The notes: generated by a model not told the origin, from the sequence alone. A stretch of 40,654 bases of DNA from Clostridiales bacterium (GCA_031270945.1 JAISWZ010000476.1:1-40654), one strand, 5' to 3'. Counted from the stretch's first letter, positions 32,024 through 40,312 are shown. A program made the numbers and translations.

Positions 32024-32122
32024 GAGCATATCCCAAAATTCCAAAAGTGGCGCAGCGAAAGTCACCGCGATGCTTCTACGCGTGACTTTCGCAAGCCATA
32101 AAATTAATTTTGGGATATGCTC
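32024..32122. mobile_element. Complete 99-bp MITE with CTA duplication
   Basis: GAGCATATCCCAAAATT to its exact complement, flanked by CTA at 32021-32023 and 32123-32125. Inner arms CGAAAGTCACCGCGATGC and GCGTGACTTTCG pair. It is the reference copy for the subfamily found at 1135, 5783 and 39261. Confidence 0.9.
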
Positions 32123-32224
32123 CTAGCTCGGAACTTGGATGAAAGCAAATTTCTGTTCCGAGCATAGGGCTTTCAAGCCTTTACAGGATGCCTTTTAGTG
32201 CGCAATGCCGCCAGAGGGGGCATT

Positions 32225-33484
32225 ATGAAGAAGAATTCATTCTGGAAACGTTGGCAAGCATGGGTGGTAGGTTTGCTCGTGCTCGGCTTGGTGATATTGC
32301 CGATTAGCGAGGGCGAAGCTTTTGTGAAACGCGATGCGCCAGCTTACGAAGAAGCGCGGAACAGCCAGATCTCAGAAGCGCTTGCCGCCGATGAATCGAC
32401 AGACACGCTAAAAAACGAACAGCCTGTCGAATCTGCGGGAAAAACGGTTTCTGCAGAGTCATCACAAACGGCTGAACAGGAATCCCAGCTTGCTTCGAGC
32501 TTTGGGGAGAATGTTAGCCAAACACAAAAGCCAAGTGATGATAATGAAAATCTGGGCGTTGGGACAGAGGCGTCTGCAGAGAAGACGGCAGAGCCATCTC
32601 CTGCGGCAACAAACAGCCCGTCTCCAGCGCCGACGGCAACAAATAGCCCGTCTCCGGCACCAACCGCGACAAACAGTCCGTCTCCGGTGCCTACGGCAAC
32701 AAATAGTCCATCTCCGGCACCAACGGCAACAAACAGTCCGTCTCCGGTGCCTACGGCAACAGCAACAAAAGCTCCATTGCCTACGGCTACGGCAACAAAG
32801 GTTCCATTGCCTACGGCAACAGCAACAAAGGTTCCATTGCCTACGGCTACGGCAACAAAGGCTCCATTGCCTACGGCTACAGCAACAAAGGTTCCATTGC
32901 CTACGGCTACGGCAACAAAGACGCCGTCTCCGGCGCCAACAGCGACAAACAGTCCGTCTCCAGCGCCAACGGCAACAAACAGTCCGTCACCGGCACCAAC
33001 AGCGACAAACAGTCCGTCTCCAGCGCCAACAGCGACAAACAGTCCGTCGCCAGCGCCAACAGCGATAAACAGTCCGTCTCCGGCACCCACGGCGACAAAC
33101 AGTCCGTCTCCAGCGCCTACAGCAACAAAGATTCCGGCTCCGGTTAAGACTGAGAAGCCGCCCGATCCAACGCCGGTTCCTGCTCCTGTTGAAGAGACGC
33201 CTGGCGAAAAGCGGCCTATAACGATTGTTTCAGTGCAACCCAAAGTCAATCGAAACGAAGAGGTTACGCTGACCATTCAAGGCGAGCCCAACACGAATTA
33301 CTTTTTGGAAGTAATCTACAAGAGCGTGAGCAAAGCTGATGGGTTGGGAAACAAGACTTCTGACTCAAACGGAATGGTTTCTTGGACTTGGAAGATAGGC
33401 GGAAGGACATCGATTGGCCCGTTTCGCGCTACGGTTGAAGGCGGGGGCGACAAAGTAAGGCTTGATTTTGAAGTGGTTGATTGA
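32225..33484 (+). CDS. Secreted Pro/Ser/Thr-repeat surface protein
   Basis: The 419-aa protein has a long signal peptide or anchor (VVGLLVLGLVILPISEGEAF), a charged spacer, then about 18 ten-residue repeats of two kinds: ATNSPSPAPT and ATATKVPLPT. The repeat part resembles rigid, often glycosylated stalks of Gram-positive surface proteins. The last 95 or so residues (RPITIVSVQPKVNRNEEVTL to KVRLDFEVVD) look like an immunoglobulin-type beta sandwich. No LPXTG sorting signal is present. The ATG at 32225 is chosen since AGAGGGGG lies just upstream; the frame is open to 32198. A terminator follows. The ligand is unknown. Confidence 0.82.
   Translation: MKKNSFWKRWQAWVVGLLVLGLVILPISEGEAFVKRDAPAYEEARNSQISEALAADESTDTLKNEQPVESAGKTVSAESSQTAEQESQLASSFGENVSQTQKPSDDNENLGVGTEASAEKTAEPSPAATNSPSPAPTATNSPSPAPTATNSPSPVPTATNSPSPAPTATNSPSPVPTATATKAPLPTATATKVPLPTATATKVPLPTATATKAPLPTATATKVPLPTATATKTPSPAPTATNSPSPAPTATNSPSPAPTATNSPSPAPTATNSPSPAPTAINSPSPAPTATNSPSPAPTATKIPAPVKTEKPPDPTPVPAPVEETPGEKRPITIVSVQPKVNRNEEVTLTIQGEPNTNYFLEVIYKSVSKADGLGNKTSDSNGMVSWTWKIGGRTSIGPFRATVEGGGDKVRLDFEVVD
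32603..33138 (+). repeat. 30-bp coding minisatellite
   Basis: Direct 30-bp units (GCAACAAACAGTCCGTCTCC and GCAACAAAGGTTCCATTGCC types) encode the ten-residue repeats. The second type forms a block at about 32755-32920 between blocks of the first. The unit length keeps the frame, so copy number can change without breaking the gene. It is not a CRISPR array, as there are no unique spacers. Confidence 0.9.
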
Positions 33485-33487
33485 GAT

Positions 33488-33521
33488 AAGCCCTTGCCGG
33501 CGATGCTGGCAAGGGCTTTTG
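33488..33521 (+). terminator. Terminator after the repeat surface protein
   Basis: AAGCCCTTGCC/GGCAAGGGCTT, an 11-bp stem with a nine-base loop, followed by TTTTGTGTTT. Confidence 0.8.
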
Positions 33522-33582
33522 TGTTTGAATTAAGCTGTTTCCAGGAATCATCGAATTGGATAAAACATCCTGGAACCTAATG

Positions 33583-33610
33583 TTGACAAACTAGCAACAT
33601 AGGATATAAT
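33583..33610 (+). promoter_or_regulatory. Consensus promoter upstream of the AlbA_2 gene
   Basis: TTGACA (33583-33588), 16-bp spacer, TATAAT (33605-33610). It implies a leader of about 265 nt that contains two of the 50-bp repeats. Confidence 0.7.
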
Positions 33611-33735
33611 TGAATATACGAATATAGGTGCGAAGAGCCCATTTCGAGAATGGCAATATTGGAAGCATTGATTGGCAATCATGGTCATTTCTCCATTTGG
33701 CGATGGCACCCTGCTGTTTTGCGGAATATGGCCAT

Positions 33736-33851
33736 GGCCATACAAGAAGAACCTTGCTGTTAAGCCTGTGATGTAGCCTACTGCATACAAGACGGAGCCA
33801 AGGCCATACAAGAAGAACCCTGCTGTTAGGCCCGTGATATAGCCTGCCGCA
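33736..33851 (+). repeat. Two 50-bp direct repeats before the AlbA_2 gene
   Basis: Copies at 33736-33785 and 33802-33851 share GGCCATACAAGAAGAACC, TGCTGTTA, GTGAT and AGCCT. A 16-bp piece (TACAAGACGGAGCCAA) lies between them. Related copies follow the gene at 35392-35490. Confidence 0.8.
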
Positions 33852-33881
33852 AATATTTTATCTTTTGGAATGAGGCGACAA

Positions 33882-35288
33882 ATGATGAAAATTGGAAGAG
33901 AATCCGAGACTCTTGAATTTAGGATGTCTGAAACTGAAATGGGCAAGGGGATTGAGACGATATCTGCCATGCTCAATAAGCAGGGTTATGGCGAGATTTA
34001 TTTCGGAGTAAGCAATGACGGGACTCCTGTTGGCATTACGGTAGGAGACGAAACCATCAGAGCCTTTAGCCAAGAAATTTACAACAATATCAAGCCAGAG
34101 ATTAACCCTGCTATATTGGTTGTGGAGTTCGAGGGAAAGACCTGTGTGCGCATCGAATTCAAAGGCGGCAATCCTCCGTATTACGCTTTTGACAAGCCTT
34201 ATGTTCGTGTATCCACAGAAAGCAAGCTAATGATGCCCGATGAGCTAGAGGCGCTCATTCTTCGAAAGCATGCATTAAAAGATGCGAAGTTCGATTCACT
34301 GCCAAGCGGATACAGATTATCTGATATGACATTCGAAAACCTCAATGCGACGTTCAAGAGAGAAAAGAAAAAATTTCTTGCGACAGAAGACTTTTTGTCT
34401 TTCGGGTTGTGTCTTCCTGATGGCACACTGACAAACGCCGGATTGCTCTTTGCTGATGATTCCCCTTTTTTGCAGGCGCGCATTTTTTGCAACCATTGGA
34501 ACGGACTTACCAAGGGGTCTTTGCTTGGTGCCATTGATTCCAAAGAATTCGAAGGCGCCATTTTATGCTTGCTGCGCGAGAGCGCCGCTTATGTCAGGCT
34601 TCATACAAATGTAAGCTGGAGAAAGCTGCCTAACAGACGACTTGACATGCCCAGCTATTCTGAAAGGGCTGTTTTTGAGGTTTTGTCTAACGCCTTAATG
34701 CATCGCGACTGGACAATCGTTGGAAGCGAGGTGCATGTAGACATCTACGATGATCGGATTGAGGTCTACTCTCCAGGGGGAATGTTCGATGGATCGCGCA
34801 TCCAGGAATGTGGCATCGCAAATGTGCCTTCCTCACTCCGCAACCCGATCATTGCTGGCGTCTTCAGCCGTCTCAACTTTGCTGAGCTTCAAGGCAACGG
34901 GCTTAAATTGATCAGGGATGAGACAGCTGGCCTTTTTGGCTATTCGGAAAAATTTGCTCCTGAGTTTGATTCTACGCGTTCCGCATTTTTTGTTACATTG
35001 AAAGATCTGAATTACAAAAATCCGTTGCGCATTCGCATTGATGAAACCCTAGTGCAATGCAATGATGATGCTAAATTGCAATGCAATGATGAATTTATAA
35101 TAGCAGGAAAAGTTCTTGAGTTCTGCTCTGAGCCTCGCTCGCGAAAAGATATGCAATTATATAGCGGCATTACAAGCAGAAGCAGCTTCTATATGCGCAT
35201 AATGAAACCTTTGCTTGATTCTGGGCAGCTGGCGATGACTATCCCGTACAAGCCACAAAGCAAATATCAGAGATACGTAAAATCATAA
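33882..35288 (+). CDS. AlbA_2 / HATPase_c_4 domain regulator
   Basis: A 468-aa protein. The N-terminus (ESETLEFR, GKGIETISAMLNKQGYGEIY, then FGVSNDGTPVGI) is the AlbA_2 (Schlafen-like) domain. The middle (ERAVFEVLSNALMHRDW, DIYDDRIEVYSPGG, GNGLKLIRDE) is the HATPase_c_4 type found in RecG-like transcriptional regulators. The C-terminal 70 residues look like a winged helix (SRKDMQLYSGITSRSSFYMR). The family binds DNA and probably ATP; roles are poorly known, some in stress or phage defence. GAGG precedes the ATG at 33882; an ATG at 33870 is possible. Confidence 0.85.
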   Translation: MMKIGRESETLEFRMSETEMGKGIETISAMLNKQGYGEIYFGVSNDGTPVGITVGDETIRAFSQEIYNNIKPEINPAILVVEFEGKTCVRIEFKGGNPPYYAFDKPYVRVSTESKLMMPDELEALILRKHALKDAKFDSLPSGYRLSDMTFENLNATFKREKKKFLATEDFLSFGLCLPDGTLTNAGLLFADDSPFLQARIFCNHWNGLTKGSLLGAIDSKEFEGAILCLLRESAAYVRLHTNVSWRKLPNRRLDMPSYSERAVFEVLSNALMHRDWTIVGSEVHVDIYDDRIEVYSPGGMFDGSRIQECGIANVPSSLRNPIIAGVFSRLNFAELQGNGLKLIRDETAGLFGYSEKFAPEFDSTRSAFFVTLKDLNYKNPLRIRIDETLVQCNDDAKLQCNDEFIIAGKVLEFCSEPRSRKDMQLYSGITSRSSFYMRIMKPLLDSGQLAMTIPYKPQSKYQRYVKS

Positions 35289-35583
35289 GCATGGGCTTTG
35301 CTTTGCGATAATTCAACAGTGAACACCAATCCAAGAAAAAGCCAGCCGTTATGCGGAATAAAGACCCGTCTGCCATACAAGAAGGAGCCAAGGCCATACA
35401 AGAGGAATCTTGCTGATATGCTCGTGATGTAGTCTGCCGCCATACAGGAGAACTTTGCTGATATGGCCATGATGTATCCTGCCGGCATACAAGAAGGGCC
35501 AAGGCCATACAAGAAGAGCCCTACATATTTGAGTGCGATAAGCGCCCTGTGAGCACCAAACCCTATAACTGCCGCAATCTCCA
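35289..35583. repeat. Further 50-bp repeats after the AlbA_2 gene
   Basis: A copy at 35392-35441 (GGCCATACAAGAGGAATC ... GTCTGCCGCC), a diverged one at 35441-35490 (CATACAGGAGAACTTTGCTG), and partial ones near 35373-35391 and 35502-35521. They match the unit at 33736-33851, in the same orientation. Their placement on both sides brackets the regulator gene. No ORF is credible here. Confidence 0.75.
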
Positions 35584-35614
35584 AAGGCCTCCGCGCTTCG
35601 CGCGGAGGCCTTTT
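35584..35614 (+). terminator. Terminator between repeats and the blaI-like promoter
   Basis: AAGGCCTCCGCG/CGCGGAGGCCTT with a short CTT loop, followed by TTTT. It could end the AlbA_2 transcript. Confidence 0.7.
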
Positions 35615-35665
35615 CGTGCCGGGCGAAAAAAATAAAAAAAATCAAAAAAAGAAATCAAATTGCTA

Positions 35666-35711
35666 TTGACATCCATAGTCTACAGGTGTAATATATAGAT
35701 TACACAGGTAG
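35666..35711 (+). promoter_or_regulatory. Promoter and operator of the BlaI/BlaR1-like pair
   Basis: TTGACA (35666-35671), 17-bp spacer, TAATAT (35689-35694). A dyad CTACAGGTGTAA ... TTACACAGGTAG (35680-35711) covers the -10. BlaI/MecI repressors bind TACAnnTGTA-type dyads, and TACAGGTGTA is present exactly, so this is very probably where the repressor encoded next binds and controls its own operon. Confidence 0.8.
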
Positions 35712-35728
35712 CCGAAAGGAGCGATGCC

Positions 35729-36112
35729 ATGAACAGGCCTATCAAGCCGATCACAGACGCTGAAGCGGAGATAATGAAGATCCTCTGGCGGGAAGCCCGC
35801 CCGCTGTCCTACAAGGAAATACGGACAGAGCTCGAAGCGCGGACGGACTGGAACAAATCCACCATACAGACGATGCTAAGGCGCCTGATTGACAAAGGAT
35901 CCGTAAAAACCGAGGAGCATTACGTCACTCTGTATAGCGCTGGCATCAGCGAGTCGGAATACATCCATTCCGAGACAGCGCCGTTTCTGGACAGGGTATT
36001 TGGAGGCAACGCCATGAAACTGGTTGCCTCGCTTTGTGAAAGCGGGAGACTTACTGCAGACGATATCGAAGAGCTGAAGGGATTTTTCAATGGTGATGAA
36101 AATGGGAGCTGA
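35729..36112 (+). CDS. BlaI/MecI-family repressor
   Basis: A 127-aa winged-helix repressor: ITDAEAEIMKILWREARPLS, YKEIRTELEARTDWNKSTIQ and TMLRRLIDKGSV form the DNA-binding domain (about residues 8-72), and the C-terminal helices dimerise. In the known systems the partner protease cleaves or triggers loss of this protein. AAAGGAG precedes the ATG. The stop overlaps the next gene by 23 bases. Target genes beyond its own operon are unknown; no beta-lactamase lies in the window. Confidence 0.9.
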   Translation: MNRPIKPITDAEAEIMKILWREARPLSYKEIRTELEARTDWNKSTIQTMLRRLIDKGSVKTEEHYVTLYSAGISESEYIHSETAPFLDRVFGGNAMKLVASLCESGRLTADDIEELKGFFNGDENGS

Positions 36113-37868
36113 GGCTTTTCGCGTTATCCTAACGATGACGGTTGTAGGAACAGCTCTTGCTTTGGCGCTTTTCGTTTTGAAGCCGCTGATCCGCAACCGG
36201 ATACCCAAAACCGCTCAATACGGACTCTGGCTTGTTGCGCTTGCCGCGTTTCTGATCCCAGTTCCGGCGCTCATAGCGCTTCCGGGATCTGGCATGCTAA
36301 GCGGATTCATAGAGGAAAGGGTCATCTCCGGATCTGAGTACGTCGAGCAGCAGATGCTGGAGCGCACAGGGCATTCAGCGCAAATATCCATTGCTGAAGC
36401 TGAGATGATGTCAGCCGAGGACAAAGAGCAGACCATTCAAGTCAGGGCTGACGCGGAACCAGTGGCTTTCTGGCTGGACTTTCTTGTAACGAAGCTCCCG
36501 TTCGTTGGAGGGTTTGCGGTATTCTTTGCGTTGATGCTAAATTACTGGGCATTCGCGCTGAGGTTGAGGGAAGGAAACAAAAGGGTTGAGAAAGAATGCA
36601 GGGTTCCGGTATTCACTAATCCACAAGTCAAGACCCCAATGCTGGTAGGCTTGATTCGGCCTATCATTGTGTTGCCGCAACGGGAATATGCTCCTGCCCA
36701 GCTGGACTGCATGCTGCGGCATGAGCTCACTCACTTGAAGCGGAAGGACATTCTTGTGAAGTGGCTGACGCTAATCGCTTGCTCAATCCACTGGTTCAAC
36801 CCGATTGCATGGCTCATGAGCCGCGAAATCAGCAGGGCTTGCGAACTTGCCTGCGATGAGTCGGTTATGCGAGGCATGGACAAGAGCGAAAGGCAGACTT
36901 ACGGAAACATGCTCATCTCTGTAGCGGCTAACAGCGCAATGCCTCGCTCAAGCCTTGCCACTTTGATGTGTGAGGAGAAGAGAACGCTAAAAGAGCGGCT
37001 GGGTGCGATTTTGGCCTACAAGAAGCATACGGGCGCGGCTATTCTCATTTCAGCTCTTCTTATCGGCGCAGCGGCGCTTGCCGTGTTTGCGCTTGGCGCA
37101 GGGAGTGGTGAAACCTTGGATTACAGGAATGAGCCCCATTTTACAGGGATCGTAACAGAAGCGTATGAAACGGGCATCCTGGTTAAAGCGAACGAGGGAG
37201 AAGACATCCGCAGATCGTCTGACTTGTTTCATGTTTCCCTTTCAGCAGAGATCAAGGACAGCAACAGGGTCTTCTCTGTTGGAGATGAAGTGACCGTTTA
37301 CTTTGACGGCACCATAGCCGAAAGCTATCCAGCCCAGATATTTAAGGTTTACGCAATAGATTTGGAAAGCTTAAGCAATGAGAGCGCCGCTGTGATTCCA
37401 GAAGAGTCTCAGCAAGAAACCCCAGTTGCCACAAAGGATCCAGCCATGGACCCAACATTCGCTATCTACGAGGCGATACCCAGCGGCGATTACATGGCAA
37501 CCTTTCCGAACCGAAACAGCGTCAATCCAGATGATTATGAAAGGCTGGAGGCCAACCCGGAAACAGGATGGATTGAGTTGCGGGGCACAGTTACTGTGGT
37601 TGCGACGCTTCCAGCCGGAACCGCTTCCTTCACTTTATACTATGCCCATGCAGGAACAAACCAGGAAGGAATAAGCTTCGCGGAAGGCGGATTCGACAAG
37701 CTTGAGGAACCGGCGATCATCATGGGCGATTTTGCTGCAGAGGAATGGTTCCCGGAAGGCTTTCATGGCCATATATGGGTAATTATATTAGACGAAGAGG
37801 GGGTCGAGCATTACAGCGACATTGTCAATGTGATTTATGAGCCGGAAGCGAACAACTCAGAGCAATAA
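36090..37868 (+). CDS. BlaR1/MecR1-like M56 metallopeptidase with non-PBP sensor region
   Basis: The 592-aa protein has N-terminal membrane helices, the zinc protease motif HELTH (about 211-215) with the later ACELACDE glutamate, and another helix near residue 320. BlaR1 proper carries a penicillin-binding domain outside the cell. Here the outer part lacks the SxxK/KTG motifs. It has instead a DUF3221-like domain (HFTGIVTEAYETGILVKANE ... VGDEVTVYFDGTIAESYPAQ, about 350-430) and a beta-rich domain with EGFHGHIWVIILDEEGVEHY. The signal sensed is therefore probably not a beta-lactam. It is translationally coupled to the repressor gene. Confidence 0.85.
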   Translation: MVMKMGAEAFRVILTMTVVGTALALALFVLKPLIRNRIPKTAQYGLWLVALAAFLIPVPALIALPGSGMLSGFIEERVISGSEYVEQQMLERTGHSAQISIAEAEMMSAEDKEQTIQVRADAEPVAFWLDFLVTKLPFVGGFAVFFALMLNYWAFALRLREGNKRVEKECRVPVFTNPQVKTPMLVGLIRPIIVLPQREYAPAQLDCMLRHELTHLKRKDILVKWLTLIACSIHWFNPIAWLMSREISRACELACDESVMRGMDKSERQTYGNMLISVAANSAMPRSSLATLMCEEKRTLKERLGAILAYKKHTGAAILISALLIGAAALAVFALGAGSGETLDYRNEPHFTGIVTEAYETGILVKANEGEDIRRSSDLFHVSLSAEIKDSNRVFSVGDEVTVYFDGTIAESYPAQIFKVYAIDLESLSNESAAVIPEESQQETPVATKDPAMDPTFAIYEAIPSGDYMATFPNRNSVNPDDYERLEANPETGWIELRGTVTVVATLPAGTASFTLYYAHAGTNQEGISFAEGGFDKLEEPAIIMGDFAAEEWFPEGFHGHIWVIILDEEGVEHYSDIVNVIYEPEANNSEQ

Positions 37869-37872
37869 AAAA

Positions 37873-38030
37873 GTCTGTCGTCTATATGGGAAAACAGTGT
37901 TCTTCCCGAGAGGTTTCCCAGATGACAGAGTCTGCCGCTACAGCCGCCAGAGGCCTAGTCAAGAGGCAGATTGGGTTCGATCCGTTTAAGCCGTCTTCCC
38001 CATTTGGAAGACGGCTTTTCTGTTTTTAGC
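37873..38030 (+). terminator. Tandem hairpins and terminator after the blaR1-like gene
   Basis: TCTGTCGTCT...TGGGAAA pairs with TTTCCCAGATGACAGA at about 37874-37929. The likely terminator is AAGCCGTCTTCC/GGAAGACGGCTT (37988-38017), followed by TTCTGTTTTT. Confidence 0.7.
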
Positions 38031-38061
38031 AAGTTTTCGTCAGCATGCGATGATTTGCGCA

Positions 38062-38090
38062 TTGTTATTGTTGCCGCTATGTGATATCAT
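38062..38090 (+). promoter_or_regulatory. Promoter 1 of the TPR gene family
   Basis: TTGTTA (38062-38067), 17-bp spacer ending TATGTGA, TATCAT (38085-38090). The same layout recurs before each paralogue. Confidence 0.7.
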
Positions 38091-38092
38091 GA

Positions 38093-38140
38093 GAGCATAT
38101 TCCCAAATAGGCGCTGCCATTGAAAAATTTTGGGACGCTC
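38093..38140. mobile_element. Short MITE between promoter and gene
   Basis: GAGCATATTCCCAAAT to AAATTTTGGGACGCTC, 48 bp. It sits directly after the -10 region, in the leader of the first TPR gene. The ends are diverged and no clear duplication remains. Confidence 0.6.
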
Positions 38141-38185
38141 GTATGAGCTTTTGCCATAAATTTACATAACCAATCGAGGTGAGGA

Positions 38186-39121
38186 ATGTTCACAGAAAAG
38201 CACCAAAGGGCAAGGTGGTTTTTTAGCGAAGCTTCAGAGGCCTTGAGTCGCGGTGACAATGAATATGCGAAGGATTGCCTGGACAAGGCGCATGCGTTGC
38301 TTAGCCCGCAATCGGAAAGTGTTGAAGAGTTGGATGATCTTTCATGCATTTTGCTGCTTAAGTCAATTTGCGACGCTACCCCCGTAGAGTCAGCCAAATT
38401 TTTGAAGGAATCAATCAGGATTGAAGAAAACCTCTTGGGCAGCAGAAAACCGTTTGAAGCAACTTTCTCTTGCGCCAACCTCGCGTCAAAATACAACTTG
38501 CTAGGCGATCATTCGAAAGCTATTGGATACGCGGACAGGGTTGACATTGAAAATGTTGTCGAGGTGCGAGGGATGCCCGACATCCTTTTTAGCCTTTACG
38601 AAACCTATACCTCTATTCGCGGCAGGAATGACAGCAGAGGCAAAGAGTCTTTGGAAAAGGCCATACGCATCGCAGAGCGATTCGATGATTACCAGAAGTG
38701 CGTGGCAGCTTGCATTGAGCTTGCCCACATAGCGTTGCATTACGGAAAAGACAAGGCATCAGCTTTTAGCTACTGCGAGAAGGCTTGGACTCTGGAAACC
38801 TGGGATGGCATCAAAGGAAACCTTGGGGTGCTTCACGACATCTGCAAAACGGCATGGGATTGCATCCCCAAAGACAAAGGCGTCACATGGACTTCTAACA
38901 CCTTGGCAGCGCTGGCTGCGCTTATGGAGTCTGACTACATGTCGCCAGAGATTGCAAAAATGTATCTTATCTCGGTTTACACGCTTGAACTGAAAAATCC
39001 CGATAAAGAAAAGTCAAGAGGGAGTTTGGTTGAGAAATGCTTGCTGGTCTTGGGAAATGACAGGAAAATCTTGAAGGCCTGCATGTCTGAGGCCGCTTTG
39101 CGAGCCAAATCATATTTATGA
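38186..39121 (+). CDS. TPR-like helical protein, copy 1
   Basis: The 311-aa protein is all-helical, with repeated pairs of about 34-40 residues resembling tetratricopeptide repeats (ARWFFSEASEALSRGDNEYA, CANLASKYNLLGDHSKAIGY, ACIELAHIALHYGKDKASAF). It has no signal or membrane segment. TPR arrays bind partner proteins or peptides; some Firmicutes ones (RRNPP) sense signalling peptides, but no DNA-binding domain is visible. It is clearly paralogous to 39377-40312, of identical length. The ATG follows GAGGTGAGGA. I cannot give a specific role. Confidence 0.87.
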   Translation: MFTEKHQRARWFFSEASEALSRGDNEYAKDCLDKAHALLSPQSESVEELDDLSCILLLKSICDATPVESAKFLKESIRIEENLLGSRKPFEATFSCANLASKYNLLGDHSKAIGYADRVDIENVVEVRGMPDILFSLYETYTSIRGRNDSRGKESLEKAIRIAERFDDYQKCVAACIELAHIALHYGKDKASAFSYCEKAWTLETWDGIKGNLGVLHDICKTAWDCIPKDKGVTWTSNTLAALAALMESDYMSPEIAKMYLISVYTLELKNPDKEKSRGSLVEKCLLVLGNDRKILKACMSEAALRAKSYL

Positions 39122-39167
39122 GCGCCGGGCCGCATATCTGGCTATGGCAGCTCGCATTGGCTTTCGA

Positions 39168-39196
39168 TTGTTATTGCTGCCGTTTTGTGATATCAT
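39168..39196 (+). promoter_or_regulatory. Promoter 2 of the TPR gene family
   Basis: TTGTTA (39168-39173), 17-bp spacer ending TTTGTGA, TATCAT (39191-39196). Nearly identical to the copy at 38062. Confidence 0.7.
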
Positions 39197-39198
39197 TA

Positions 39199-39249
39199 GG
39201 GCGTATCCCCAATAAAAGATAGGCGCGTATAAATATTGGGATATGGAGC
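39199..39249. mobile_element. Short diverged MITE after promoter 2
   Basis: GGCGTATCCCCAATAAAAG to AAATATTGGGATATGGAGC, immediately after the -10 and a TTA. It is separate from the fuller copy that follows at 39261. Confidence 0.5.
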
Positions 39250-39260
39250 ATTCAGCCTTA

Positions 39261-39355
39261 GCGCATTTCCAAAACTCCTGCGTGGCGATGAAAAAGGCAA
39301 GCGATGCCTTAACGCGCGGCTTTTCAGAGCCCAACATTAAATTTGCTATATGCGC
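39261..39355. mobile_element. 95-bp MITE with TTA duplication in TPR copy 2 leader
   Basis: GCGCATTTCCAAAACTCC to AAATTTGCTATATGCGC, flanked by TTA at 39258-39260 and 39356-39358. The inside (GGCGATGAAAAAGGCAAGCG ... AACGCGCGGCTTTTC) belongs to the 32024 subfamily. Confidence 0.75.
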
Positions 39356-39376
39356 TTAGACAAGTCGAGGTGAGAG

Positions 39377-40312
39377 ATGGCCGAGGAAATACGCGAAAGG
39401 ACAAAGTGGTTTCTTGACGAAACTTTAGAAGCCCTGCGTCGCGATGACAAAGTTTATGCTTGGAAATGCTTGGAAAGTGTGCAATCTTTGATTAGCCCAG
39501 ACACGAAAGATACCGAAGAGTTAGGAGAGCTTGCATGCGTTTTGCAGCTTAAGTCCATATGCTCCACAAATCCAAAAGAGTCAGCCGACTTTTTGAAAGA
39601 GTCTATAAGGATTGAAGAAAGCCTCTATGGCAGCAGAAACCCGATAGAAGAAATGGTCTCGTGCGTCAGTCTTTCGTCAAAGTACAGCGATCTAGGCGAC
39701 TACGCAAAAGCTATTGAATACGCGGACAAGGTTGACATTGACAGTATTAGCGAGGCATATGGGCTGTCCATTCTCTTTGGCCTTTACGGGACGTATTCTA
39801 CAATTCGCGGCAAGAATGACAGCAAAGCCAAAAAGGCCATTTTAAAGTACAAGCTCTTTGCAGAGCGGTATGATGACATGCAGAAGCACGTGACGGCTTG
39901 CAACGAGCTTGCCTACATAGCCTTGAATCTTGAAAAGGACAAGGCTTCAGCTTTCAGCTACTGCGAGCAGGCTTGGGCCTCAGCAACCAGGGACGGCTTT
40001 AAGAACATAAAAGACCTTGGGCCGCTGCTAAACACCTGCAAAACGGCTTGGGAGTGCATCCCCAAAAGAAAAGGCGTCCTTTGGTCTCGCCGCATCATGT
40101 CAACGATGGCTATGATTATAGAATCTGGCTACATGACTCCTGAGATCGCGAAAATGTATCTTACCTCAGCCTACACGCTTGAGATCAAAAATCCCAAAGA
40201 AAAAGCCCATAAAGACTGGGTGGCGAAATGCACTAAAGCCTTTGGGAATGACAAGAATGCCTTGGCTGCCTGTTTGGCTGAGGCCACCCATCGCGCTAAA
40301 ATATATTTGTGA
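39377..40312 (+). CDS. TPR-like helical protein, copy 2
   Basis: Paralogue of 38186-39121, also 311 aa. The same landmarks occur in the same order: ESADFLKESIRIEESLYGSR, LSSKYSDLGDYAKAIEYADK, ELAYIALNLEKDKASAFSYC and YMTPEIAKMYLTSAYTLEIK. It is cytoplasmic and all-helical with no other domain. The ATG follows GAGGTGAG. Its promoter matches those of copies 1 and 3, but two MITEs lie between promoter and ribosome site. The function is presumably the same as copy 1, with divergence in the N-terminal third and at the tail. Confidence 0.87.
   Translation: MAEEIRERTKWFLDETLEALRRDDKVYAWKCLESVQSLISPDTKDTEELGELACVLQLKSICSTNPKESADFLKESIRIEESLYGSRNPIEEMVSCVSLSSKYSDLGDYAKAIEYADKVDIDSISEAYGLSILFGLYGTYSTIRGKNDSKAKKAILKYKLFAERYDDMQKHVTACNELAYIALNLEKDKASAFSYCEQAWASATRDGFKNIKDLGPLLNTCKTAWECIPKRKGVLWSRRIMSTMAMIIESGYMTPEIAKMYLTSAYTLEIKNPKEKAHKDWVAKCTKAFGNDKNALAACLAEATHRAKIYL

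Noticed and set aside
32603..33138. Regular 30-bp repeats as a CRISPR array
   Set aside because: Repeats are head to tail with no spacers, lie in frame within a gene, and no cas gene is present.
32344..33276. 310-aa open frame on the minus strand, Gly/Val/Ala/Asp-rich
   Set aside because: It is the antisense of the 30-bp coding repeat of the surface protein, has no ribosome site, and its length follows from the repeat.
37920..37990. tRNA-like T-arm (GGGTTCGATCC)
   Set aside because: The T-stem does not pair well, and no acceptor, anticodon or D arm can be formed around it.
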